Positions 1 through 9,035 of a stretch of 30,516 bases of DNA are shown piece by piece (the first letter of the stretch is position 1; every line of letters starts with the position of its first letter). Below the pieces are notes generated by a model. It was not told the DNA's origin. It saw nothing but the letters and a program-made list of their open reading frames with translations, and ran no database searches. The DNA lies in assembly GCA_001642005.1 (NCBI GenBank), contig LWCA01000363.1, positions 1 to 30,516 on the forward strand, in the 5' to 3' direction. The DNA comes from Intoshia linei. Its lineage: Eukaryota; Orthonectida; Rhopaluridae. The position numbers and the translations under genes are program-made.

Positions 1-116
1 AAAGATGTGGTTGATCCTCCTGAAGACTTCATAGTCTTCTGACACTTCGTGCATCGAACGTCATCTTTGTTCTTCCGAATGAAAAATTTCCACACATTTG
101 ATTTCCTTTTTAACAT
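1..116 (-). CDS. BED-type zinc finger, partial (window edge)
   Basis: Reading minus from an ATG at 116-114, 38 codons stay open to the window edge. The peptide contains NVWKFFIRKNKDDVRC followed by TKCQKTMKSSGGSTTS. This is the start of a BED finger: aromatic residues in the VW..F stretch, a C-x2-C pair, then a GGSTTS stretch that normally leads into the histidine pair, which would lie beyond position 1. BED fingers bind DNA and are typical of hAT transposases and of host genes derived from them. A pyrimidine-rich TTTTTCAG lies just upstream of the ATG (minus), so the ATG may be internal to an exon. With hAT elements throughout the window, a transposase fragment is more likely than a host ZBED gene, but this cannot be decided here. 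Confidence 0.7.
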   Translation of the reverse strand, partial: MLKRKSNVWKFFIRKNKDDVRCTKCQKTMKSSGGSTTS

Positions 117-1189
117 GTTAGGGCTGAAAAATAAAAGGGGAAAACTATAAAAATTATCTTACATAAAAATCATGAAAGCTATCATATCAATAAAGAGAAT
201 ATTGATATTAAAAGATCATAACAAATGTAATTTTATTCTAAATAAACCCCTGTAAATCTTCTATTGACTTACCAAAGAGAATCCAAAATCGAAAGGCGGA
301 TATAAAAAGTAAAATAATAAAACCGGTTTTTATTATTCGATTTCGGTTTTGACGTCATTACATGAAAATCGGTTTTAATCGTTTTTAATTTACATTAAAA
401 AATGTCTATGAAGAATAACTAAATTTCAGTTTGATAATAAAAATACAAAATAATTAATAATTTACTAGAATCATAATAACATTGCACCCATTCAAAAAAA
501 AGATGTTTTAAATGTAAAAATGTCAAACCTGATAAACAAATCGGAATACAAAACAATGATAAATAATGAAATAATTACCCGAGACGAACCTCCATGGAAT
601 TTCGAATATCCAAAAAAGGAATGGGTTAAAAGGTTTATTATATTTATTCATTAGATAGTTATATTTTCAATTATTACACAAGTTTGGGTTTAATTACGGA
701 ATTCCCTACAGATAATTAATCACAAATTTTTTTATAAATATACTGAAAGTAGTGATTGTGATTTCCCAGGAAAAAATAAAAAATTTTTATTCATATATAA
801 TATAGAAGCATTAAAAATTTTAGACCTTAATTAATTTTAGAAACAAAAAGAAATTTAATTAATGAAATAACACGAATCTAGATTGAAAATTAACAAATTT
901 AATTAGAAAAATTTTTTTTTTATATTTTAGATTGTTGAAAAAGTGTTCAAAACACACATAATATTGATAGATTCGTCTTTTAAACGCGTTCTACGTTTTG
1001 TAATGAAATTAGAAGCTGTAGAGAAATTTCTTTCATTATGTGTTGACGTAGGTTGAACGGTCATAAGGGTTTCCTTTAATTTTAACAATATTGATGATAG
1101 TGTTCCAGTTCGTAAAAACTCATAATATTTTTCAAAATAATATTGGAAAAAGAGGATAATTCCCTTAAGAGTTAGTAATTTGTAGTTGG
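117..1189. other. AT-rich intergenic stretch, no gene seen
   Basis: No coding frame of note. Around 320-390 two similar short segments sit close together (ACCGGTTTTTATTATTCG and AAATCGGTTTTAATCG), which may be a small degenerate repeat. The rest is AT-rich DNA with homopolymer runs. Confidence 0.5.
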
Positions 1190-1385
1190 AATAAGAGGAT
1201 TATAAAAAAAGTATTTGAAAAAGGATATTTTTCCATTAAAGGCTGGAAAATTAGATTTTTTATTTGTGGTTTGATGAAGTGGATTTTTTCATAAGATTTC
1301 GTAGAATCGGATTTTGGAAAAAAATATCGGTGTAAGACAATTTTTCCATGAGGGCTTGAAATGGCATTTTTGATTAAATTTTATT
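1190..1385 (+). repeat. Unclassified interspersed repeat, copy 1
   Basis: This segment aligns, at roughly 75-80 percent by eye, with the reverse complement of about 7575-7760. Shared landmarks are TTTTTTCATAAG followed by TTTCGTA, a doubled ATCGGATTTT-type stretch, CAATTTTTCC and GAGGGCTTGAA. I see no terminal inverted repeats or target duplication, so the class is open. The two copies face each other across 6.2 kb. Confidence 0.6.
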
Positions 1386-1938
1386 TAAAATTGATTAAAA
1401 TTGTGGGATTTTTAAAATGGTAAATTTTAAATATTATAATATAATTATATTTTCATAGTAATAACAAACATAATTCAAAAACAATTATATCTCAATTTTT
1501 TTCGGGAAATCGTTAAAATACTGGGAATTTTGTCCCGATTTTTTCCCACCACAATCACTAACTGAAAGTTGTCGAAAAAAATAAAACTCTCAATACCTTT
1601 GATTCGAAATTTTTTGAATCAAAAATATTACAAAACCATTGTATAGCTAATGTTTTGCTAGTTCTTTCAAAATATATTGAAAAACATTTAGAGTAAATAT
1701 AATATACGACAATATAAGTATCAAAATATTTTTGATACATTTTTCACCGCATTTGCTATATGCAAAAATTAAATAATTATTTACATAAATTTATATAATG
1801 TTAATATAAATTTAATCTAATATAATTAATTATAATTTAAATTTAATTTTTTAGATTAGAAAATTTGAAAATGTAAATATGAACATTTTATTTATTAGGT
1901 TAATGTATTAGATTCATGTAAATAAAATTATATAATAA
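1386..1938. other. AT-rich stretch without recognisable features
   Basis: Nothing coding is supported here. The only longer minus-strand open frame (1558-1740) has AT-driven composition (F, Y, I, S) and no motif. Confidence 0.5.
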
Positions 1939-2589
1939 CTAATTGACTGTTATGCAGGGCCGTGGAGAGCCAGCAATAGGCCCGGGTCAGATGAAAATTG
2001 TAGGCCCCTATAAAAATTTTTAAAAAAATGGAACATGGAACACTATACATGGCTTAAGAGATAGTTCATTATTTAAAAATTAAAAATAACCGTTGGAAAT
2101 CGCATTGGTGATCATTAAGATAAAAACAGTAAATATGTAAAATGTTAATATACACTACGTAATTATTTATTATACATTACTAGGTTGACTCTTATGTACT
2201 ACGTACAAACAGGACCTAGCTCTGCGAGGGTACATTTTTATTATACTTAAAAAATTAATTCACGTTGAAAATCTAACTTAAAAATCGTACTATTCACTAG
2301 TATAAACCCTTTAAAGGAGTGGTTCCCAAACTTGTTTCAGGTGGAACCGTCATATCATGTTACTTTTTATTTTAAAGTGAATTATTCCATCTTATTTTTT
2401 TGTTTATTAACATTTGCGTAAAGAATTTTAAAAACGATTTTACATATTTTTTTAATTATTTAGACAGAATATGTGTATAATATTAAAAATAAAGTAAAAA
2501 CAGTCCAATCCTAAAAATGGTCATAAATAGCATAAATTCCAAAAAAATAAAATTATAAAAACCTATTTTGTCATTTTGAGTGTGATGAT

Positions 2590-3463
2590 TAGGGCGGCCA
2601 AAAGTTAATTTTTGTTATGTTTATCGTCATGAAATTACAAGCATGATGATATTAATATTATTCATATTAATTAGCTAATTAAAATTTAATAAACTTACAA
2701 AAGTTACATTTTTATATAAAAGTTAATAAAGTTACATAGTGGAACAAGTGATTTTAAGGTACATTTTTTTAAAATATAAATACAGTAGACGCTATTCATA
2801 ACAACATTTTTTTGGTGTTGTAATGGAAAATGTAAACGTTAATATTATGATTCCTATTATTATATTTTAAATTTTAATATTATGGTACTTTTAATATTAT
2901 AAATGAATCATTGTTTTGGACAAGACACAAAAATTATAACATTACAAGATAATGTAATAAATTTAATTTTATTTTAATATGTATTTATTGTATGGTTATA
3001 TCAAAAATTATTTACATTCACTTGCGATTTAACAAGTCATTTTAATTTTATATTATTTATATGACATAGATTGATATAGTATTATTATTAGAATGACAAA
3101 ATTTCCTAAAAGTCGATCTGAAAACATCAATTTGAAAAAAAATATATTCCAAAATAGAAATTTACATTTGTCAATTTGAAGTTTATATTTTTGTAATTAG
3201 AAAATTTTTATAGGTTAATAANTTTTATATTATTTATATGACAGATTGATATAATATTATTTTAAAATGTCAAAATTTCCTAAAAGTCGATCTGAAAAGA
3301 TATCAATTTAAAAAAAATCATATATTGCAAAATAGAAATTTACATTTGTCAATTTGAAGTTTATATTTTTGTAATTAGAAAATTTTTATAGGTTAATAAA
3401 GTTACATAATTTTTTTTATAAATTACAATTTTTTTATTTTATAGGTTAAAAAAACCCGCCCTA
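2590..3463. mobile_element. hAT-like element with TSD GTGATGAT
   Basis: The ends read TAGGGCGGCC on the left and CCCGCCCTA on the right, giving a short inverted repeat TAGGGCGG. They are flanked by the perfect 8-bp duplication GTGATGAT at 2582-2589 and 3464-3471. The same Helitron region at 21548-22767 lacks the insert and reads through (AATGTGATGACATATATTC), which serves as an empty-site comparison. There is no coding capacity; the interior is AT-rich and contains a 177-bp tandem duplication. Confidence 0.88.
3046..3399. repeat. 177-bp tandem duplication (two units)
   Basis: Unit 1 (3046-3222) and unit 2 (3223-3399) share long identical runs, for example TCCTAAAAGTCGATCTGAAA and AGAAATTTACATTTGTCAAT, with only scattered small indels. 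An ambiguous base N sits at 3222, exactly at the unit boundary, so copy number in the assembly may be uncertain. Confidence 0.9.
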
Positions 3464-4212
3464 GTGATGATATATATTCAGTACCAATTTGATAAGTTAA
3501 TAAATACTTAAAAATAACAATTATGTATCAATAATTAACCGAATCTTTACTTTATAAACATATTTTAGTCGAATTTTACCAAAATTTCAAATAATAATAA
3601 ATATAAAAATAATATTAACAAAGTTGTTTTAGTTTCGTTGTTTTTTGAAATTCTAGGGCTGTTTTCATTAAAAAAAGAAGGGTAATTTGTGGTTTTGGCA
3701 CTGAAGATATAATTTTTTTAAATTTAAATTTATGATAATGTTTATGATTTTAAAATCCGTATCAGCGTATACATTTTTTTAAATTTTCCAACTTGTTTGA
3801 TTTTAAAAAAAAAGGACCATTGGGTTTTTGACCCGTAAGATGTAAATTGTGGAGATTGAAATTAAGTTTGCGAACACCCCAGAAAAAACTGTAATTGAAA
3901 TGTGGACTTGATAAAATTCTAAAACGGGTAGTTATTTAAATATAGCTGAACACACATACACACTATAATTATAAATATAATTATATAAGCTATTTACACA
4001 GCACTAATTTTAATGTTAATGGAACATTTTATTATACGATAATTTTCCAACATTACCTATTAATAAATTTAAAAAGTAGACCCCCTATGATTGTAGGCCC
4101 GGGCCATGTGGCCCCTAGCCCCCCTCTCCACAGTCCTGCTGTTATGTACTACGTACAAATAGCATATAGCTCTGTCAAGGGCACATTTTTATTCTACCTA
4201 AAAATAAATAAA

Positions 4213-4251
4213 TATGACACACGTGTCACTAGTGACACTCACGGCACCCCT
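4213..4251. repeat. hAT-type terminus with 16-bp palindrome
   Basis: GTGTCACTAGTGACAC at 4223-4238 is a perfect palindrome, followed by ACTCACGGCACCCCTG. Read on minus it starts CAGGGGTGCCGTGAG, a hAT-style end, but I cannot find its partner end or a target duplication. Confidence 0.4.
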
Positions 4252-4386
4252 GACAATTGTTAAAAAGTTGTATTAATTGCAGTACTAATAGCAATGTGCA
4301 GATAATACGATAATACGTTCTGAGAGCATTTATTAACGGAAAAGTATCTAAAAATAAAAAATGTGCTTTTTATATAACAGCCTGCT

Positions 4387-4569
4387 ATGGATGAACCTAC
4401 CTGTATGAATCTGCATTTTCTCAATGAAGATCATAAAATCCAAATACAGGTCCACCATGACAGATTATCATTTACTGGCCTGCCTGAGGCTTGCAACAAC
4501 ACTTATGAGAAACTAGTTGAATCCACCCAGTCCAGGAGTGCTATTAAGATAAAAAAAAATGTATTTTAA
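4387..4569 (+). CDS. Exon-like ORF, unknown product
   Basis: A 60-residue frame whose composition stands out from its surroundings: mixed codons and clearly higher GC up to about 4545, ending in an A-run. It contains HHDRLSFTGLPEACNNTYEK. The sequence just before the ATG, TTTTTATATAACAG at 4368-4381, looks like a splice acceptor, so this could be one exon of a gene, or a piece of coding sequence carried by a transposon. It lies between a hAT-type terminus (ending 4251) and another hAT-like end (about 4742-4760, read on minus as CAAGGGTTCCCAACC). I do not recognise the family. No donor site or second exon is evident. Confidence 0.4.
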   Translation: MDEPTCMNLHFLNEDHKIQIQVHHDRLSFTGLPEACNNTYEKLVESTQSRSAIKIKKNVF

Positions 4570-5134
4570 GTAAAATGCAAATTTTTGTATTCGCATCATT
4601 AATTAAGTTGTATGTGAAACTGAATAATAAAAATATTCGCAAAACCATAGGATTGTTATTTTATTTTTCGTTCACGGTCGTTTCTCCAGGCTGGTAGATC
4701 TTCATAATTTTGAAAATTTAAAAGTAGATATAATGTCAATAAAGGTTGGGAACCCTTGTCGTAAACAATGCTTGTTACCGTAATTTCTTCAAAATATTAA
4801 TTAATTGGTTATTTTATTTTATGAGTGCATTATAGAGTTTTTTAATATCTATGCACTATGCGAACTAAAATTATCTATCTGAAACATGATCCCAATTTGG
4901 GATCTATACAAAAGAAAAATAAATTTAGTTAAATTTCGGAATATAATATAATGAAACTTAAATTACAAAATGATACCTTAAAATATTATACAAACAAATA
5001 TAGTTATATCGTAGGTAATTATACACTATATTATACTATACACTGAACTGATATATGTACTATTTGATCAGTAGAAAGAATGTGGAAACTAATAATTCAT
5101 GTTTACTATAAGAGAATTTAAATTTGGTTTTAAT
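4570..5134. other. Intergenic; one hAT-like end at 4742-4760
   Basis: The stretch GGTTGGGAACCCTTG ending at 4760 has the form of a hAT right terminus (minus: CAAGGGTTCCCAACC). No matching left end is found. The rest, up to the secreted-protein gene, is AT-rich without recognisable promoter elements. Confidence 0.4.
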
Positions 5135-5768
5135 ATGAAAAATTTTTTTTTGTTTTTAGGTATATTGTTCAATGCAAACGCCCGTCAAATTTCAAATCCT
5201 TTGAAAGAAGTAGCATTTGAAAATGTGAAAGAAAATTCTACAATACTGAAATTGAATAATGCATTTGTCGTGAATTATGATAATGATATGGCAGTATCTG
5301 AAAAACAAATTTAAAATGTTAGGATCATATAAAATATCAGAAGCAAGATATATATTGAGTATATATAGTGTATTCCACATTGTTTTATCAAAAATTTTGA
5401 ATATAATATTGCAAATATTAACCATCTTATAATATTCAATAATACTACAGAAAAAAATGTGTGTATAATTGAAAATACAGATTTAAAAATTAAAAGAAGT
5501 AAAAAAAAACCAATGTTTAAATCTAGATTATATTTGTTCACTGAACTATTATAGAGATGCAAGTCATTTATGTGTTGGTGGTAGTTCTCTCAATCTAACC
5601 AAGAAATAATTATGCTTTAATGGAAAAATGCAAAAAATTAATTTGGCTGGCTACAAACCAATATTCTCTCCCAGTTACTACGAAACATATTGCTGGCCAA
5701 ATTATTTTAATGTTGAGTCCAACATTACTTGTGATGATATTAAGATAACATCAAAAGATTCTTTCTAG
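5135..5768 (+). CDS. Putative secreted Cys-rich glycoprotein, possibly broken
   Basis: The ATG at 5135 gives a short signal peptide (MKNFFLFLGILFNANA). An in-frame ATG at 5099 is rejected because it would put charged residues ahead of it. Proposed exon 1 is 5135-5293; the intron 5294-5368 (GTATCT to TATATAG, 75 nt) removes three in-frame stops. Exon 2 starts CIPHC at 5369 and runs to about 5498. The frame then changes at an A-run: either a 28-nt GT-AG intron (5499-5526) or a one-base slip. It continues as YICSLNYYRDASHLCVGG and meets an in-frame TAA at 5607. The same frame stays open afterwards, with YETYCWPNYF and NITCDD, to TAG at 5766-5768; AATAAA follows at 5831. Sequons NST, NTT, NLT and NIT and regularly spaced cysteines suggest an extracellular protein. 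Family unknown. The TAA points to a young pseudogene, an early C-terminus or an assembly error. Confidence 0.5.
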
Positions 5769-5830
5769 ATCGAATGATTTTATGACTAATTCGTGTACTT
5801 TAAATGTATAATATTGTCACAATATTAAGC

Positions 5831-5836
5831 AATAAA
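5831..5836 (+). promoter_or_regulatory. Poly(A) signal AATAAA
   Basis: AATAAA lies 62 nt after the final TAG of the putative secreted-protein gene. This favours a transcript end there, so the coding stretch after the internal TAA belonged to the gene. In DNA this AT-rich the hexamer is common by chance. Confidence 0.4.
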
Positions 5837-5911
5837 TATATTTTGTAGTATTTTACTCATATTCAAATCAACACCGTTACCCAAAATATACAATAACAAT
5901 TTGTAATTTAA

Positions 5912-6125
5912 CCCTTTCACTGTCTATGTATTCTATACTCTACACAGCAATTTCACTTCACACGTCTATGTATTCTATGATATACACAGCATAATTTTGA
6001 AAAACTTTATTCTTTTATTTTCATACATTTTCACATAGGTAATTTAAAAATAATACAAGTTTAAATTAAAAAAAACTCCAGACGTGTGGTGATAGTACAT
6101 AAAATTGCATTAGACAGTGAAAGGG
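5912..6125. mobile_element. piggyBac-type MITE with TTAA target
   Basis: It starts CCCTTTCACTGTCTA and ends with the exact complement TAGACAGTGAAAGGG, flanked on both sides by TTAA (5908-5911 and 6126-6129), the hallmark piggyBac target. Sub-terminal CACACGTCT on the left is mirrored by AGACGTGTGG on the right. The left half holds a direct repeat of GTCTATGTATTCTAT with ACACAGCA after it. It is 214 bp with no coding. Confidence 0.92.
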
Positions 6126-6129
6126 TTAA

Positions 6130-6700
6130 AATGATATTTCGTTTTGAATCACAAAAAATAGTAGTATAGGAATGTAAAACATTTTTCAAGTTGTAAAAAG
6201 TATGGCGACTTAAAAACAGATTAAATATGGATGAAATTATAAAATGATATAATATTCTATAACATGGTCCACAATCCTGATATATACACAATATGTGTCA
6301 CACATATACCAGGTTTGTCTTTTTTAAAAAATTACACCCTACCTTTAATCAAATGGTTTAATCGTATAATTTTGTTTATTTTAGTCGTACTAAATTTAAA
6401 TCGTGTGATGTTTAAGTTTCTAAAACTGAGATTTACGCAGATGGCAACGATTTTCAAAGGCGTTCCAGAATATATTCTTTTTTAAATTTTACGGCTGATT
6501 TTATTTTTAATTTTAATACATATCGAATCTTACACAAGTTTGCATTGGCAATATTTGTATAAAATATAACTCAAATTCAGTTTGATAATAAACATCAATT
6601 TAGCGAATAATATAATAGTGGCATCTTAAGAGCGTTACATTTGCGTTTTTTTCAAAAATTCAGACTTTCATGTCTCTGTCCTCTATTATTCTATCTTATA
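6130..6700. other. Intergenic, no supported gene
   Basis: A plus frame at 6264-6485 and a minus frame at 6061-6291 are AT-biased and motif-free; I treat both as chance. No TIR or RNA gene was seen. Confidence 0.45.
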
Positions 6701-6705
6701 TTAGA

Positions 6706-7043
6706 CCAATGATTCAAAAGTGGTCGATATGGTCTCTGGGGCAGTGAGAATGTCTAGTGGCGATTGAAAAAAAGTGAACGATATCTGAGAATTATTACAT
6801 TTATTTTATTTTAGATTTAACGTTTACTTATAATGTAAATTAAATAAACAAGTTAGTTATTAAGTTTAATTTACATCATTAATCAGTAATTTAATTGATT
6901 TAATTTACGTTACATAATTGTTATTTAATTATGTTATTATAAATTGTATTTTAATCTGATAAAAGGAATACAATTCTTTTGGGGGGTCCGACAGAATATA
7001 TGGTCGAAGAGTGGACGGTATAAACAATACGTTTGGGAACCAT
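6706..7043. mobile_element. Degenerate hAT MITE candidate
   Basis: The left end CAATGATTCAAAAGTGG and the right end, which on minus reads GATGGTTCCCAAACG, are a loose inverted pair of the CAGTGGTTCCCAAA type. The flanking octamers (TATTAGAC and AATATATG) do not match, so the boundaries or the call may be wrong. Confidence 0.35.
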
Positions 7044-7186
7044 CAATATATGTAATGGACTCCTAATTCGTTAAGTGTTGTAACCCGTATATCAGTATTT
7101 TCAAAAGTGAGCATTATATCAATTTTGATCCACTTTTGTTTGTTTTTATATCAAAATTTTTAATATTTATTACAGATTTTCTAGAT

Positions 7187-7505
7187 CAGTGGTTCTCAAT
7201 GATGAGCTAAGTGGCTCCCAGAGATGGAAATTTTGATAGGGGATGAAATTTGGAAAAAGAGGCAATTAATTGATTAATTGTGTTGTGATATCTATTATTA
7301 TCGAAATATAGATTCATAAACAAGTAAAAAATTTAACCTTCAAATAGAATTAGTGACTGTAATATGGATAATTTACAGATATGCACAAAATTACCACATA
7401 TAATGTAAGTTAAAATTTGGTCATAAATCAATTAATGATTTGGGAAAGGAATTTATAAAAAATCGAAACAGAGGAAGAATTATAATAAAAGATTGAGAAC
7501 CACTG
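7187..7505. mobile_element. hAT MITE with TSD TTCTAGAT
   Basis: The ends are CAGTGGTTCTCAATGATG and, on minus, CAGTGGTTCTCAATC: 14 identical terminal bases. A perfect 8-bp duplication, TTCTAGAT, flanks it at 7179-7186 and 7506-7513. It is 319 bp without coding. CAGTGGTTCTCAA is a widespread hAT terminus. Confidence 0.95.
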
Positions 7506-7574
7506 TTCTAGATCTTGATTAAACCCAAACCTAGACGACCGCTATATTATTAATTCAAAAATCCCCCTTTTATC

Positions 7575-7760
7575 CTACGGTTAATAAAATGTAATCAAAA
7601 TACCACTTCAAGCCCTCAAGGAAAAATTGGATTTTACCGGTATTTTTTTGAAAAATCGGATTTTACGAAACCTTATGAAAAAAATCTAAATAATCAAACC
7701 ACCAAAATAAAAAATACTCTTTTTCCAATATTAATTTGAAAAATCCGATTTTACTAAATC
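7575..7760 (-). repeat. Unclassified interspersed repeat, copy 2
   Basis: Inverted relative of 1190-1385. It carries CTTCAAGCCCTCAAGG, GAAAAATTGGATTTTACCGG and a second GAAAAATCGGATTTTACGAA block, then CTTATGAAAAAAATC. Internally the GAAAAATC-GATTTTAC block occurs three times with a spacing of several tens of bases. Confidence 0.6.
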
Positions 7761-8189
7761 CTACAATGAAAAACGTTAAATTTTTTGTTTTATATTTCAT
7801 GTCTCCCTTGAGGTTCAAAAAAATAAATATTTTTAAATATGGTCCGTACACTATTTGAACCGGGAACCACTACATTAAAACAATGAAAAAATTTTGATTT
7901 TCATTCCCCTTGGCCTATATTTGCTGATCATTGTATTTCATATAATTAATAATAAACCATTATGATCATCATTAATCAAGAAGAAAATAAAAGTTTTTAC
8001 TTATTTAAAGTTTTTAATTTGAACCGAAAAAGCTTTAGTATATTTATGATACTAGTTATTTTTAAGTTAAAATTTAACGGAATTTTTTACTTGAGAAAAA
8101 TTAATTCTGTTAATCAGGAATTATTTTCCGTTAAATAGGAATTAGCCTGTATGAAAAATTCATTCATATGTATACTTTTAAATGGGACA

Positions 8190-8745
8190 TCCTTACTAAT
8201 ATAATATGCTACGCGATTTTTGTTTGTGTGTTCCACTTTATTTAAATAACTATTCGTCTTAGAATATTTTAAAATCCACATTTCAATTACAGTTTTTTCC
8301 GGGGTGTTCGCAAAATAAATTTTAACCTCCCAAATTCACATCTTACGGGCCAAAAATACCAATTATCCTTTTTTTGAAAATCAAACAAGTTGGAAAATTT
8401 AAAAAAATTATATCTTCAGGGCCAAAACCCAAATTACCTTTCGTTTTTTAATGAAAACAGCCCTAGAATTTCAAAAAATTTACAGGTAGTACAGTTGTAT
8501 CCTGTTAACACACACAAAAAATTTCAATCCGAATAAGTGACGACCTTCACGGTAAAAAAAGCATTTACTATTCATATTTTTTTTTTCGAAATATTTTATT
8601 AAAAAAAAAAATAAAACATGTTTATAAAGTGAAGATTCGGTTAATTATTAATACATAATTGGTATTTTTAAGTATTTATTAAATTGATACTAAATATATA
8701 TATATTATCACATTAAAAATGACAAAATAGATTTTTATAATTTTA
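8190..8745 (+). mobile_element. Helitron 5' half (plus), cut by another Helitron
   Basis: The 5' end starts TCCTTACTAATATAATATGC then TACGCGATTTTTGTTTGTG, preceded by A (8189). The TC start followed by ACTAATAT and a GTTTGTTTG-like stretch resembles described insect Helitron 5' termini. The body runs to 8745, where the sequence TTTTATAATTTTA stops and a second Helitron 3' end begins. In the copy at 2180 the same sequence continues with T, so the break is precisely between A and T. Non-autonomous; no coding. Confidence 0.85.
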
Positions 8746-8990
8746 CTAGGTTGACTGTTATGTACTACGTACAAAATACACCTAGCTCTGCCGAGGGCAT
8801 ATTTTTATTATACTAAAAAAATAAATTCACGTTGAAAATCTAACTTAAAAATGCTATTATTCACTATTATCAATCCTTTAAAGCAGTTGTTCCCAAAGTT
8901 GTTTCAAGTGAAACCATCATATCACATTACTTTTTACTTTAAAGTGAACTATTCCATCTTAATTTTCTTTGTTAACATTTTTGCAAAACT
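8746..8990 (-). mobile_element. Helitron 3' half (minus) beside the ephrin 3' end
   Basis: CTAG at 8746-8749, GTTGACTGTTATG, then the hairpin TGTACTACGTACA and CACCTAGCTCTGCCGAGGGC. It matches the copies at 2180 and 21548 until about 8990, where similarity stops about 20 bp before the AATAAA of the ephrin gene (9017-9012, minus). No 5' end remains. Confidence 0.82.
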
Positions 8991-9011
8991 TTGAAATGTA
9001 AATATCAACAT

Positions 9012-9017
9012 TTTATT
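9012..9017 (-). promoter_or_regulatory. Poly(A) signal of the ephrin gene
   Basis: AATAAA on minus, 18 nt beyond the TGA stop at 9038-9036. It is the nearest candidate for 3'-end formation and would give a very short 3' UTR; other AT-rich hexamers further on could also serve. Confidence 0.45.
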
Positions 9018-9035
9018 TTATACAATATTAAAAGT

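Larger units (their letters stand above)
2180..3990 (-). mobile_element. Helitron copy interrupted by a second hAT
   Basis: The 3' end is CTAG at 2180-2183 with A just before it, then GTTGACTCTTATG and the hairpin TGTACTACGTACA. The body matches the copies at 8746 and 21548 for several hundred bases, including GTGGTTCCCAAA and TTACTTTTTA segments, is broken at 2590-3463 by a hAT, and resumes with GATGATATATATTCAGTACC. The 5' end near 3950-3990 (ACACACATACACACTATAATT) is eroded compared with the intact ACGCGATTTTTGTTTGTGTG form. It carries no Rep/helicase coding, so it is non-autonomous. Confidence 0.85.
1955..4138. mobile_element. hAT element (non-autonomous) with 8-bp TSD
   Basis: Terminal inverted repeats CAGGGCCGTGGAGAG (left) and the complement of CTCTCCACAGTCCTG (right) are flanked by a perfect 8-bp duplication, CTGTTATG, at 1947-1954 and 4139-4146. 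Inner sub-terminal sequence also mirrors, with GGCCCGGG on both sides (left GGCCCGGGTCAGATG, right GGCCCGGGCCATG). No transposase is visible. Most of its 2.18 kb is a later Helitron (2180 to about 3990), so the original element was only about 370 bp. A close short relative lies at 15512-15786. Confidence 0.93.
1939..4205 (-). mobile_element. Helitron 3' end, split by a hAT insertion
   Basis: The terminus reads CTAATTGACTGTTATG at 1939-1954 and resumes at 4147 with TACTACGTACAAATAGC. Joined across the hAT element it matches the other Helitron 3' ends at 2180, 8746 and 21548: CTAG-type end, about ten bases, then the hairpin TGTAC-GTA-GTACA. Here CTAG has become CTAA. Body sequence fades after about 4205. 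The element points to the minus strand. Only the 3' tip remains; no 5' end is seen. Confidence 0.75.

Noticed and set aside
5099-5134. Upstream in-frame ATG at 5099 for the secreted protein
   Set aside because: It would place a charged segment (MFTIREFKFGFN) before the hydrophobic core; the ATG at 5135 gives a standard signal peptide.
5192-5562. Two minus frames over the secreted-protein gene
   Set aside because: Antisense shadows with poly-I/F/Y composition; the plus strand carries the signal peptide, sequons and cysteine pattern.
5312-5609. Reassigned stop codons (TAA/TAG read as Gln) to explain in-frame stops
   Set aside because: Most are removed by a normal 75-nt intron; ephrin and the coiled-coil gene end at standard stops, so a variant nuclear code is not supported.
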